NCBI GenBank assembly: GCA_045837725.1
Contig: JBEWZL010000119.1
Location: 62,001-126,000 of the forward strand
DNA from: Vermamoeba vermiformis
Lineage: Eukaryota > Tubulinea > Echinamoebida
Direction of reading: 5' to 3'
DNA: 64,000 bases
In this document: in pieces, positions 21,400 through 31,466 of the stretch
Layout: each line of letters begins with the position of its first letter
Position numbering within the stretch: position 1 is the first letter of the stretch
The notes under the pieces: generated by a model
What the model saw: the letters and a program-made list of their open reading frames with translations, nothing else
What the model was told of the DNA's origin: nothing
Database searches by the model: none
Translations under genes and position numbers: made by a program

Positions 21400-22215
21400 A
21401 TGACAGCGAGCACGGGCACGGATGCTGGCGATGATGGCACGAGCACACCACCACTCTCCCCGACCACCAAGCAGTTGACTCAGACACTCGCGCGCAGATC
21501 TTCTTCAAACAACACGAACAATTCGATGCGCACTCCGCCTGGCTCACCACTCGCTTTCCGCTTACCATCGCCTGTGGCTAAAAAAGGAAGTGCAGAGCGT
21601 GCAGTCATGCGCTCTAAATCGAGTCTCGACTTCACTGTGGATCAGCTCGCGAATAACGACACGACTGGTCTGAAGTTAACTGCCTCCAAAGAGATCAGTG
21701 CATTTGATTTCTCGCCGCAAGTTGGTAAAGACTCGAAAAAACGAAAATTGAGCGAGTCAAGCGGAGATAACAAGGCCCCAAGAGATTCCACGACACGCGC
21801 CAGTAAAGTTGCCAAATATAGCAAAGATCAGAGCCCTTCAGAATCTCCTCGATCTGCTAGCTCTGCAGAGTCGCCTATGAAGTTAGACTTGTCTTCTATG
21901 GACTCTTCGACTTCTCCCTTGTCGCCGCGTAGATCTCCCCGCGCCAGGAAAACTGCAACGCGCGATCCATCGCCGTTTGCTTTCCCTGATGATCACCCGC
22001 CTGTTGCGCGTAAGCTGCCATTATCCCCTGGCAAGCCAGTCGCCGCCACTACTGTAAAGCGGAACAATGTCAAATTGGATCTCGTAAATGAGCCAGTACA
22101 CGCCAAGTTGGATTTGACAGCAACTGATAGTACAACACCAGTATCAAATGGCTTCAAACCAATACTTCCTAGCAGTCCACCAAAATCTGGCAAGGTCTAT
22201 TCTCGGCGCAAGTAA
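21400..22215 (+). CDS. Intrinsically disordered SP/TP-rich protein
   Basis: Not recognised. A single exon of 271 aa, rich in Ser, Pro, Lys and Thr. It has many proline-directed sites (PPLSP, PPGSP, LSPRRSPRAR) and short recurring K-L-D-L motifs (residues about 165, 228, 239). Basic clusters such as KKRKLSES look like nuclear localisation signals. The composition and CDK-type sites suggest a nuclear, cell-cycle-regulated disordered protein. It starts 30 bases after the stop of the preceding gene on the same strand, so it may be a separate short gene with a compact promoter or be cotranscribed. An overlapping upstream ATGATG frame of 8 codons (from about 21377) ends at the TGA overlapping this start. 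No intron is needed, unlike the neighbours. Confidence 0.6.
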   Translation: MTASTGTDAGDDGTSTPPLSPTTKQLTQTLARRSSSNNTNNSMRTPPGSPLAFRLPSPVAKKGSAERAVMRSKSSLDFTVDQLANNDTTGLKLTASKEISAFDFSPQVGKDSKKRKLSESSGDNKAPRDSTTRASKVAKYSKDQSPSESPRSASSAESPMKLDLSSMDSSTSPLSPRRSPRARKTATRDPSPFAFPDDHPPVARKLPLSPGKPVAATTVKRNNVKLDLVNEPVHAKLDLTATDSTTPVSNGFKPILPSSPPKSGKVYSRRK

Positions 22216-22757
22216 GATCTTTCTTAAATAGAGCTTTGTTAATACTTTCAATTTTTTCTGCGTCTAAATCATGTAATATAAATGTTTATTTTAATTTTGG
22301 AAAAACCGTATCGCTGATGGCGTACTTTAACTAAAAAATCACCAAAATCTTAAACGAAATTAGCGTAAGAACAGATCTGACAGCAGATCTAAGGTGCGGA
22401 GCTGCGCACATTTATATTTTATTTGACTGAATCTAAAAGATTCATGCTTTACCAAACTTAGGCACTATTATTTTGGAAAAATTTTAATTCGCCCACGCAT
22501 TTTGCGCGAGATTCTTAAAACTCCCATAAACCGCTTCAATGTGCACAATTCACACGTGATCATGAGTGTTACTGATTGGTGGCGTTTAATTTTGGCTAAA
22601 TTTCTCGTGACTCACCCAATCAAGTGAGGCGATCACGTTTTTGCGTGTCATGTGCTAGGATGGGATAAATTGTTTTGAAAAAGATTCATTTTTTTATCCC
22701 CAGATCCAGTCATTACAACCCACAACTGGATTGTACATACTTCTAAAACACTTGTAA
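22216..22757. other. Promoter region of the GH81 gene
   Basis: AT-rich, no exon found. It contains an 8-bp inverted repeat, GGGATAAA (22662-22669) and TTTATCCC (22693-22700), separated by 23 bases and ending 57 bases before the GH81 ATG. Confidence 0.55.
22662..22700. repeat. Inverted repeat GGGATAAA/TTTATCCC upstream of GH81
   Basis: Perfect 8-bp arms with a 23-base AT-rich spacer; possible operator or hairpin in the 5' region of a secreted enzyme gene. Confidence 0.6.
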
Positions 22758-25700
22758 ATGACTGTATATAGACTGATATTGCTGTTGGCCGCTTTGCTGG
22801 CCGTCGCTTCCGCTGCTACATCGTAAGTGTTGATTTACTGCCATTCTCAGAACTCTCTGAAACTCGTTGATTACGCGATGATGCTAATCTATTTGTTGTA
22901 TTATAGTTGTGCAGCGGATTGGGAGTGCGGTGTAAGCGAATATTGCACTTCAACTCGCACTTGCGGTCCTAATGCCGGTGCATCCGTTTCAGATTTTTAT
23001 CCTTTTGGCGTCAGTAAAGGTAAGATTGTTACCCTATGCCTTAGATCATATTATCATCGAAATTGTGTTAATTAATCGTGCTGAAATGATTTCAGTTCTC
23101 TGAAAACTCGAGTAAAAATCAGTACGTGATCCACAACACTGACTAATCCCTCGTAACAGGTGACACTAAACTACGAGGAGATGATGCCAAAGCGATTATA
23201 TCCAACAATATGAACTTTCCATTCGCTGGCACGACTTACACCAACATTTTCATCGGCAGCAATGGTCTGATCTCATTCGGAAATCAAGGTGGCGTTCCTT
23301 TCAATAACCTGGACCCGCGACCGTTCCCTATTGAAAATTCTACGTTCATCGCGCCACTTTGGATGGACTATGGTAAATTTTACAGTTTCTTGCAATTTTC
23401 AGCAATTTTTAACGCAGATCTCGCTTAGACAATCGCCAAAATCTCGCCAATGATGCCAATTCAATCTATTATCGCACCACTACGGATAGCTCTATTACGA
23501 GCCGAGCTACTGACGATGTTCGCAAGGCATTTGGTCTCTCAGACTTCAATGCTGAACACGTAATCATTGCCACTTGGTTCAAAGTCGGCAAGTGGAAGCG
23601 TGCGACTGACAAGCTGAACACCTTCCAAGTGGTTCTCATCACCGACGGTGTTCAAAGCTTTTCTGTCCTTTACTACAGTCGTAAGTAATTCGCCTTACAA
23701 TTTCAAAGTCAAGGCTCATTTTACTCACACTTCCTAATTTAGACATTGGTACTCGTATTGCTCACGGCTTGTTCGCGCGAGCTGGTTTCAATTCCAACTC
23801 TGCCAAGGTGACTTCAGTCGCATTTGAATTGCCCGCTAGTGGTACTGCAACCATTGACACTACACTGGAGACTACGTCGAATGTTAATTTCAAGGGCAAG
23901 TGGATCTACCAAATCACTGGTGAGATCCGAGGTGCTACCAACGCGAACACTGAATGCTCCGTGGACGACGATTGCGCTGTGGACAAGTGGTGCGATTTGA
24001 CGAACAATGGCGGCAAGTGCGTGCCCAACGAAGGCCTGGCACTCACCGACTTCTATCCATTCGGCAAAGATCAGCCCGATCAAGCTCTGCCGCAAGGTGA
24101 TGACAGCAAGGACCAGCTCTCTTCACCCACGCCATTCATCTTCTTGGGCGAGTCATTCCCGTACATCTTTGTCGGCTCCAATGGTTTGATTAGCTTCGGC
24201 AAGTCAGCTTCTTCGGCCGCATTCAATTCTTTCACGCCCAAACAACTGCCTGTCGCTGATGAGACCTTCATTGCTGCCTATTGGACTGACACCGACACAT
24301 CAGTACCGCTCAAGAACAATGGCAACAACATCTACTACCGCATGAGCACCAACTCCGCCATTCTCAATCGCTTCACCATGGACATTCACAACTTGATGTC
24401 CTCCACTCCTGGCGCAGCTGACTTCAATGCTCGCGCCGTGGCGATTGTCACTTGGTTCCGCGTCGGTCGATACAGCAACATTGTCGACAAATTGAGCACG
24501 TGGCAAGCAGTCCTCGGTACTGATGGTACGAACACTTACGTCATCTTCAACTACGGTCGATTGGCTTGGTCTTATGCCAACCTCCGCTTTGCTCGCATCG
24601 GTTTCAACAACAAGGACACGTACTACGAGTTGACCCAGAGCGGCAGTGAAGATGCTAGCAGCTTGGCGACATCGAGCAATGTGAACAAGAACGGCCAGTG
24701 GGTCTTCAAGGTCGATACTCTCAAGGCTACGACCCCTCCAGTCTCGCCCCCCACGACTACGCCTCCGCCCCCCACTCCTCCCACGACACCACCGGTCGCC
24801 CCTCCTGTCACACCACCAGTCTCCCCTCCTACCCCCACCACTCCAGTCGTGACTGCTCGTCGCAGTGTTGGTCAGCCTCTCACTACTGCGGATCCCTACT
24901 TCCCATTCTTGCGCACTCACCCCGAAACTCCTCCCGCGCAATTGTTGGGTCCTATTCCCATGCCCTACCCGACCAACTCATGGCACACCAACATGTATCT
25001 CAATCAAGGCAACATGCCCATGGTCACCAGCCCTTACGTGGTCCAAGTGCGCAACACTGGCATTCAACTCAGCTACACCAATCGCGTCTTCTCTGCCGGT
25101 GGTGGCTACACAGTGTTCATCAACAACTTGTCTGTCGGCCCCTCTGAAACGATCAATCAGCGCAGGGTCTTGGATTGGGATATCATGTCTGTCACCATGC
25201 TGTGGTCCAACAATCCTCCTACTTCATACAACGCTGACACTATTAACTACGGCACTCGTGCTAACTCCATGATTGCTCCCTTCATTCAAGGCAGTCCTTA
25301 CATCACCACCAAGTGGGACGGTTTGACTCCTACCATCTCCACTTCACACGCCCTTCTCAACGTGAACGGTGGCACAGCTGGTCAAATCTCAGGCACCAAG
25401 TTCAAAGTCACCCTGAACAACGGTCAGACTTGGTTGATCTACGCCTCCAACTCGATCACATTCAACCGCAATGGCAACGCGCTCACTGCCTCTGGTCCCT
25501 ACAGGGGTACTATTCGTGTTGTAGTCCTCACCAACGACAGCTTCGAATCAGTGCTCGATGCCAACAGCGCTTCAGTGCCCATTGCCACCAAGGTTGGCTG
25601 GACTGCCTCTGGCGACACTGCCGTCCTTCAGTTCGATTTCATCACTGAAGACAACTCTGCACCTCTCATGATGACTTTGCCCCACCACCGCGACATGATG

Positions 25701-26870
25701 AATGGTGTCAACTACGTCATGCAAGACGCCTTTGTCACGATGAAGGGTCGCATGTCTGGTGTTGTCGCCAAGAGCTGGAAGATGACTGAGAGACTCACCA
25801 CCATCACTTGGGGTGCTCCTCGTCCTATCCCTTCGCAATACACTGCTGCCATTCGTCAAGCTCTGCAACAAGAGCAAGGTCTGACTCAAACAGCGCAAGA
25901 CACGTACTTTGGTGGCAAGAACCTCGCTGCCATGGGTCGATTGGCACTCATCGCTGACGAACTCGGCGAGACTGCCATTGCTAGTGGCATTCGCGGTCGC
26001 TTAAAGGCTTCCCTTGAGCGCTGGTTCACCAGTCAAACACCTGATCGCTTGGTGTATGATCGCACTTGGGGTGGTGTTATTTCATCCAACGGTATCAATG
26101 ACCGTGGCGCTGACTTTGGCTACGGTTGGTACAACGACGTACACTTCCACTTGGGCTATTTCGTCTACGCATCTGCTGTAGTCGCCAAGGAAGACTCGGC
26201 CTGGGCTGATCAATGGGCCCCTGCTGTCAACGACCTCGTTCGCTGCTTCGCCAATCCAGTACACGACGCCAACTTCCCCGTCACGCGCATGAAGGACTGG
26301 TATGCCGGCCACTCATGGGCTTCGGGTCTGTTCGAGTTCGGTGACGTCAAGAACCAAGAGTCATCGTCCGAGTCCATCAACGGCTACTACGGCCTCTATC
26401 TCTGGGGTCTGGCGCGCAACAACGCCAACTTGCGTGACCTCGGTCGGCTCATGCTCGCTCAAGAGATCCGTGCTACCAACAAGTACTGGCACATGGATGG
26501 TAAAAGCAACGAAATCTACGACCAAGTCTTCGCTGACAACGGCTGTGTTGGTATTCTCTGGGGTACTAAAGTCGACTTTGCTACTTGGTTCGGCGCTAAC
26601 CTCGAGTTCATCATGGGCATTCAAATGATGCCCTACACACCCATCAGCGAGGAGTACATGGTGCCTTCGTGGATCCAGACTGTCTATCCTCGACTCTCCA
26701 CCGCTCTCACACGCACTACGCCTCCTCTCGACGTCGGCTGGCGAGGCTTCATCTACATGGCTCAAGCTGTGATTGACAAGGCTACTGCTTGGAACAATGT
26801 CAACACCCTCACCGGTTACGACAACGGTAACAGCAAGACTAACACGCTCTATTGGGTCGCGACGCGTTAG
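22758..26870 (+). CDS. Secreted NIDO-NIDO-GH81 endo-1,3-beta-glucanase
   Basis: Hydrolyses beta-1,3-glucan such as fungal wall glucan or callose. Exons 22758-22822, 22907-23019, 23160-23372, 23429-23680, 23743-26870; 1256 aa. Signal peptide (hydrophobic core LILLLAALLAVASA). Then two copies of a unit: a short Cys-rich stretch (CAADWECGVSEYC...; CSVDDDCAVDKWCD...) ending DFYPFG, and a NIDO domain (IFIGSNGLISFG, APLWMDYD, IIATWFKVG, NTFQVVLITDG; second copy IFVGSNGLISFG, AIVTWFRVG, TWQAVLGTDG). A Pro/Thr linker (about 655-695) leads to GH81: YPTNSWHTNMYL, then GYGWYNDVHFHLGYF and NQESSSESINGYYGLY, which hold the family's catalytic Asp and Glu residues. No membrane anchor. Exon 5 alone encodes the second NIDO unit and the enzyme. 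NIDO is better known from animal matrix proteins; the combination is unusual. Confidence 0.93.
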
Positions 26871-27052
26871 ATCTGAACTGTCAATTCACGACTTACTCAT
26901 GTTTATAAATAGTGTACAAAGCGTTTTTTTCATTAAACAATTATTCAAAACACTTGTTGATTGTTCTGCTTGTCTAAACATGTGTTCAAAAAGTGGCTTT
27001 GCATCATGTCAACACCAGTTGGAAACCCACAAGAGCCTAAAAACAGTTTCAA

Positions 27053-28501
27053 ATGCACGCAAAATTATTGGCAGTATTTTGTTTATTACTTGCTGTGAGC
27101 TACGAGCGATACAATTCCACAGTAATCCTTCCTTTAAGCGGCAGCGTTATGGATGGCTTTTCAGCAATTATACAGCGTAAGAATTCGTTTCAAATATTAA
27201 GCGTATTAATAAAACAATAGTCGGTACTCCAGCGCAAGTGTTTCTCGTAATGATAGATACGGGATCTTCAGACTTGCTTATTTACAACTCAGATTGTCGA
27301 GAATGCGGCGCGCACAGATATAATGATTCGCAATCCACGACAGGTAACATAATTTTTATGGCACTTTTCATATTGACAAGTTAAGCGTAGGGTCCGTCAT
27401 CAGCTGTCATTCACCGAACTTTACGTAAGTTAGTCTATATACTCCCATTAGTACGTATTAACAGTTACATTCAGCTGTGATGGTTGTGGAAAACACGATG
27501 AGTGCTTGTTTGATAGCGCGTTTGTAAGTGCAGATCAAGTCTTTCTTGAACGCAGAAATTTTATTTATGATGGCAGGGCGATGGAGCCGAAGGAAACGGA
27601 ACAGTGTTTAGTGACATGATTACTTTGGGTGAAAGCGGTGCTCGAACGACTTTCGGTGCAATAAGCTACGCCAACAAAGAGCTGAAAGAGGTCGGTGACA
27701 CTGCACTCAATTTGCAATCTGATGCTTAGTTAGAGCCCATTTGACGGAGTATTTGGCGTGTCAACTCAACCTGACAATTCGTGGGGAGGTACACAGCTTA
27801 AACTTTATTCTTTAATATGCTAACTGGGACTATTTAGGAGCACCATCGTGGTTGGAGTGGGCCAGACACAATCATCAAGACCAAGTGTTCTCTTTGTGTC
27901 TTCAGTCAGCCAACCCGAGCATGACACTTGGCTCCAGCAAATCCAGCTATCAGTGGACACCAATGTACGGCGCGTATATGACCATTGCATTGTTAGATGT
28001 AGCCGTGGAGGGGAAATCAGTCGCCTTGTCAAACACTACAGCGGCGTACATTGACAGCGGTACTACAGTCAACTTTGTGAATCAGCAGGTACTGAAGAGC
28101 ATGTGGCATATCATGCGTGGCATGTGCTCTCGAGTGCAGTTGAAGGGGGTCTGCAATGTACCACACAACGAATCGATATTCGCTGGCAACTGTGTTGCGA
28201 TGCAGCGAGCAGAGATCGATCAATTTCCTCCTATCAGCTTCACATTCGAAAGCGTGGCACCACTGACACTAGAGCCCTCCCACTACCTCTTCAGCACCTT
28301 CGACGCTGGTCAAGAGGTCTATTGTTGGAGCTTCTATGCCAATGGTAAGCATAATTAATCAAACTCCATTCACCTGATAGTGTTACAGACGACGCTTCAG
28401 AAGACGCAATTTTAGGCAACACGTTCATGCGCGGGTTTAATGTCGCTTTCAGCGCTTCAGATCTGGAAGTTGGATTCGCTGATGTTAGCTCGTGTCCATA
28501 G
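27053..28501 (+). CDS. Secreted pepsin-family (A1) aspartic protease
   Basis: Acid endopeptidase. Eight exons: 27053-27176, 27221-27343, 27391-27424, 27475-27523, 27577-27690, 27734-27788, 27838-28344, 28389-28501; 372 aa. Signal peptide MHAKLLAVFCLLLAVS. First catalytic site VMIDTGSSDLLIYNS, preceded by LGTPAQ; second site AYIDSGTTVNFV. A flap-like FGDGAEGNGTV, the pepsin-type SPFDGVFGVST and a C-terminal ILGNTFMRGFNVAFSASDLEVGFADV all agree. The usual long propeptide is missing: only about 35 residues separate the signal peptide from the first lobe, so it may not be a zymogen, or may be held inactive another way. Extra Cys (CRECG, CDGCGKHDEC) suggest lineage-specific disulfides. It lies just downstream of GH81, with which it could share a digestive role in the phagosome or secretions. 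Confidence 0.9.
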
Positions 28502-28642
28502 TTGTTTTACGCTACACGGACGGATTGATCACACGAAACATCAGACAACAGATTTATTAGTAATTTTGTGCTAGTTACATTTGTAACGCTGTTGAATTGT
28601 TTGCTGAAAACAAGGGAAATTAAAGTCGCGAATGACCGTGCA

Positions 28643-29621
28643 TTAGTACCACAAATAAACTGTGTTGTCTTCACCACCGCGCCCCACTTCTCTGAATAAG
28701 TAGACTGGTATATCTTCACCGGTGCACTGCCTCTTCTGAGCGGTACTGTAGCACACGCTCGCAAATGAATCGTTGACAGGCCCGATGATCAAGTCACGTC
28801 ACGCAGATCAAATGTCAACAGTTCGCCTCGACTCAGTCCAGTCGTATCATCGATAAGTGGTTGTACTTCAGGTGCGTGATTGACACGTGTCAACAGCGTG
28901 TCATTGGGGTCACTCCAAACAGCTGCGGTGTCGTTCAAGCGCGCTTTCTTGTTGAGTTGTGAGCACGTGTTGATGTCTTCGAGCTCAGCCTGAGTGATGT
29001 TATTGTTGCTATATATACTGCTCGTAGTCTCTGTCGGCATGAGTTGACTGGATTCGCATTCAACGTGTTTGCGTTTGCGTATCTGTCTCGGCAGTACAGT
29101 AGTTGTGTGCGAGCTAATTATGTGGTCGTTCAAATTGTTTTCTTCTAATGGATACAAGCACTATAACAGTCAAAGAGTTAAGGCTTTAGAAAGTAAAACA
29201 AATCTGGTGTGGAATTGGCTAAGAAAAGGGATCTTGTTTAAAAGATACGATTGGAGTCTTCTTGCGTTAGATAACAACGCATTTGTTCTTCGGGTGAGTG
29301 GGGTCATCATCGTGATGCAGGTGCAGTACTTACCCGAATTTTACTTTAATTTAAAAAAAATATTCAAAAATTAATATTAATTTCTGACAATGCTAATAGC
29401 TTGAAAAATACAATAATAATAATAATGCATAATTTATGCGGCAGTATTAGAATAATTTTAAAGTGACGTACCTTGGAGCACAGCCAGATCAAATCAAGAT
29501 CAATATTTAGGTAAGTTGGCCGAAGCTTGCCCTTTTGACATTTCGGACAATAAGTCTCCTCTACAATTATATTCTGCATGCTGCTTGATGGGTCAGTACC
29601 TCCTCCATCGTACGTTGTCAT
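28643..29621 (-). CDS. USPL1-like zinc-ribbon protein, with 5-bp duplication frameshift
   Basis: Exons 29621-29472 and 29160 onward. The N-terminus holds a zinc ribbon formed across the splice: YCPKCQKGKLRP...LIWLCSK joined to CLYPLEENNLNDHII. This CPxC...LC..C.YPL pattern resembles the N-terminal ribbon of the SUMO isopeptidase USPL1, from memory; the catalytic C98 domain is absent. As read, the protein ends at 28789 after DLRDVT (173 aa). A tandem GTCACGTCAC (28793-28802, a 5-bp unit twice) shifts the frame. With one unit the reading would continue DLRDLIIGPVNDSFASVCY and end at 28643, about 220 aa. The extension looks protein-like, so either a recent duplication truncated the gene or the shorter product is real. 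Nuclear role inferred from KKARLND and RKRKHVE basic patches. Confidence 0.65.
28793..28802. repeat. 5-bp tandem duplication (GTCAC)2 causing a frame change
   Basis: Two adjacent GTCAC units inside the coding region of the zinc-ribbon gene; the second copy moves the frame onto an immediate stop. Confidence 0.7.
28881..28892. promoter_or_regulatory. TGACACGTGTCA palindrome in exon 2 of the zinc-ribbon gene
   Basis: Exact 12-mer; the only one of eight copies that falls in a predicted exon rather than an intron. Confidence 0.5.
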
Positions 29622-29687
29622 CTGAGCGAATAAATAACTTCAAATGAATTTTTTGGCAGCGTTACAACCGGACGGCCAGGGGTTAAA

Positions 29688-29742
29688 TTTTTTTTTTTTC
29701 GTGGGTGGTTTTTTTTTGGAAAATTCCTTTTTTTTTCCCCCC
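29688..29742. repeat. Polypyrimidine tracts in a divergent promoter
   Basis: Runs of about 13, 10 and 9 T (the last continuing into CCCCCC) within 55 bases, between the divergent zinc-ribbon and surface-protein genes (a 312-base gene-free stretch). Nothing else seen there. Confidence 0.6.
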
Positions 29743-29933
29743 ATCAAAAAGGCCCTTGACAAGTCTGTACCAGTGCACATTCAGGAATACTAGGCGCCCT
29801 AAGAGCACGATTTGATATGCTTTACACGAAATAGCCCTTTGTTCTTTCAGAGCGCGTCGGTTCAGAAGTTCCAAATTTAGAACGTTGCCGTTTGTGGTTC
29901 CAGGCATAAAACAGCCGTTAAAGTTTTTCAACC

Positions 29934-31375
29934 ATGATTATGCGAACACAACTAATATTTTGCATTGCATTATTATGTTTAAACTCCACGCAATGCTTTC
30001 AGTTTGAGCCGTTTACAAAAGGCAATCTGTTGGTGCTGAAAAAGTTTCGTAAGCAGCGGTTTCGAGTCTTTACCTTTTTAATAACAAAGTAAAACAGGGC
30101 AACCTTTTTCGGCGAATAGAGATTGCGTTGCAGGTGCAATCGCTGAAGTTACAGTGGACGGTCAGATCGTGCAAGAAGTTCTTCTTCCTACCAATGCAAC
30201 GTAAGTCTCATATTTAAGAGCAATAATAATATTATAAGGTTTTTATAGTTAACAATAAAGATTTTAACAAGATTCGCAATTTGATAAACTATTTTAGGGA
30301 AGGTCCGGCTTGCCTCTTGTTCCCTGGAAACTTTAAAAGTCGTTCAACAATAAGTGTCGATGGGTATCTAGCGATTATCCCGTGTTGCAATTTGGATCCC
30401 GATCCTGCAGTTACAACACTGCAGATTAGTTTTGCTTTCGTTCACGGCAATGGTAAATTCGAAGTTACTGATATCAGTAACTTTAAAGTTTTCAACGATG
30501 GAACATATCCTGTTAACGCGGTCAATGATGGCACCCGCATCTATTTCAGTCTTCTCGGGGACAGTGTATGGTCCGCCGTAGGCAGCAGCCCGATTCTTAT
30601 CTACCAACAGGCAAGTGTCAATGCGTTGCTTATTCACAATGGTAGCCTCTATGCATCGAATTGGGAGACTTTGCCGTGCGCAATTATTAAACTTGGCGAC
30701 GGTCTGCCGATCAACGGCCAGACTTCTCAATCGGACTGTTTGTTGCCCGCGCAAACTGCAGATTGCTTTATGTTCATGGACAATTTATTGATCGTAAGTT
30801 ATTATCCGACTGGATTGAACGTGTACAACGCAACCAGTCTGGACCTATTGAGCTCCTCAGACACTGGTGGCGAGGTTGTGCAATTTGTCCCGTTATTTGA
30901 TCAAAACAAAGTCATTGGACACGTTTTTGACGATCCACCGAGCATATACACGTACACTTGGAACAACAACACACGCATGGTAACGGACAAGCAGATCTTT
31001 CTAACGTACGACGCCACGGCGTTTTACTACAGTCCCACCCTCGTGCCCATCAACAGCTGCAAAGATGGATTGAAGAACTTTGACGAAACTGACGTGGACT
31101 GTGGTGGATTGAATTGTGCGGCGCGATGTGAGTTGGGTCAAAGCTGTGCCAGTGATGAGGATTGCGTCAACAACACTTGCATTGGAGGTACTTGTGGCAC
31201 TGTGCCAGTAGCGCCCGTGGCTCAACCGATGGCACCAGCGGCTGCAGAGCCAATCAGTGCACTCCCTCAAGCCCCTCCTGTTGTGCCCAAAGCCAAGACA
31301 AGTGTTGGATCTCAGATAATAATGACAAGTGTTGTAATTGTTGTCTCTCTTTCAGGTTTGTTTAGCTTGTATTAA
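29934..31375 (+). CDS. Cys-rich surface protein with C-terminal anchor
   Basis: Not assigned to a family. Exons 29934-30048, 30098-30200, 30298-31375; 431 aa. Signal peptide (MRTQLIFCIALLCLNS). The body is beta-rich, perhaps a propeller (repeated short strands, DGTRIYFSLLG, LLIHNGSLYASN, GLNVYNATSL), with several N-glycosylation sequons. Then a knotted Cys stretch CKDGLKNFDETDVDCGG...CELGQSCASDEDC...C, a module common in protist surface proteins. A Pro/Ala stalk follows and a C-terminal hydrophobic end (IIMTSVVIVVSLSGLFSLY) with no charged tail, suggesting a GPI anchor or single TM. Role inferred: cell-surface recognition or adhesion. It continues the run of secretory genes that starts with GH81. 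Confidence 0.72.
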
Positions 31376-31466
31376 TAACATAAAATGCCCTCGTGCTAAA
31401 ATTCAATAGATATTGCACTTACAACATCACCAACACTTACTGTATTCACATGACTACACGATATAT

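Noticed and set aside
24300-24941. Minus-strand open frame with Gly/Arg repeats, RGG-like
   Set aside because: Complement of the Pro/Thr linker of the GH81 protein; not independent coding.
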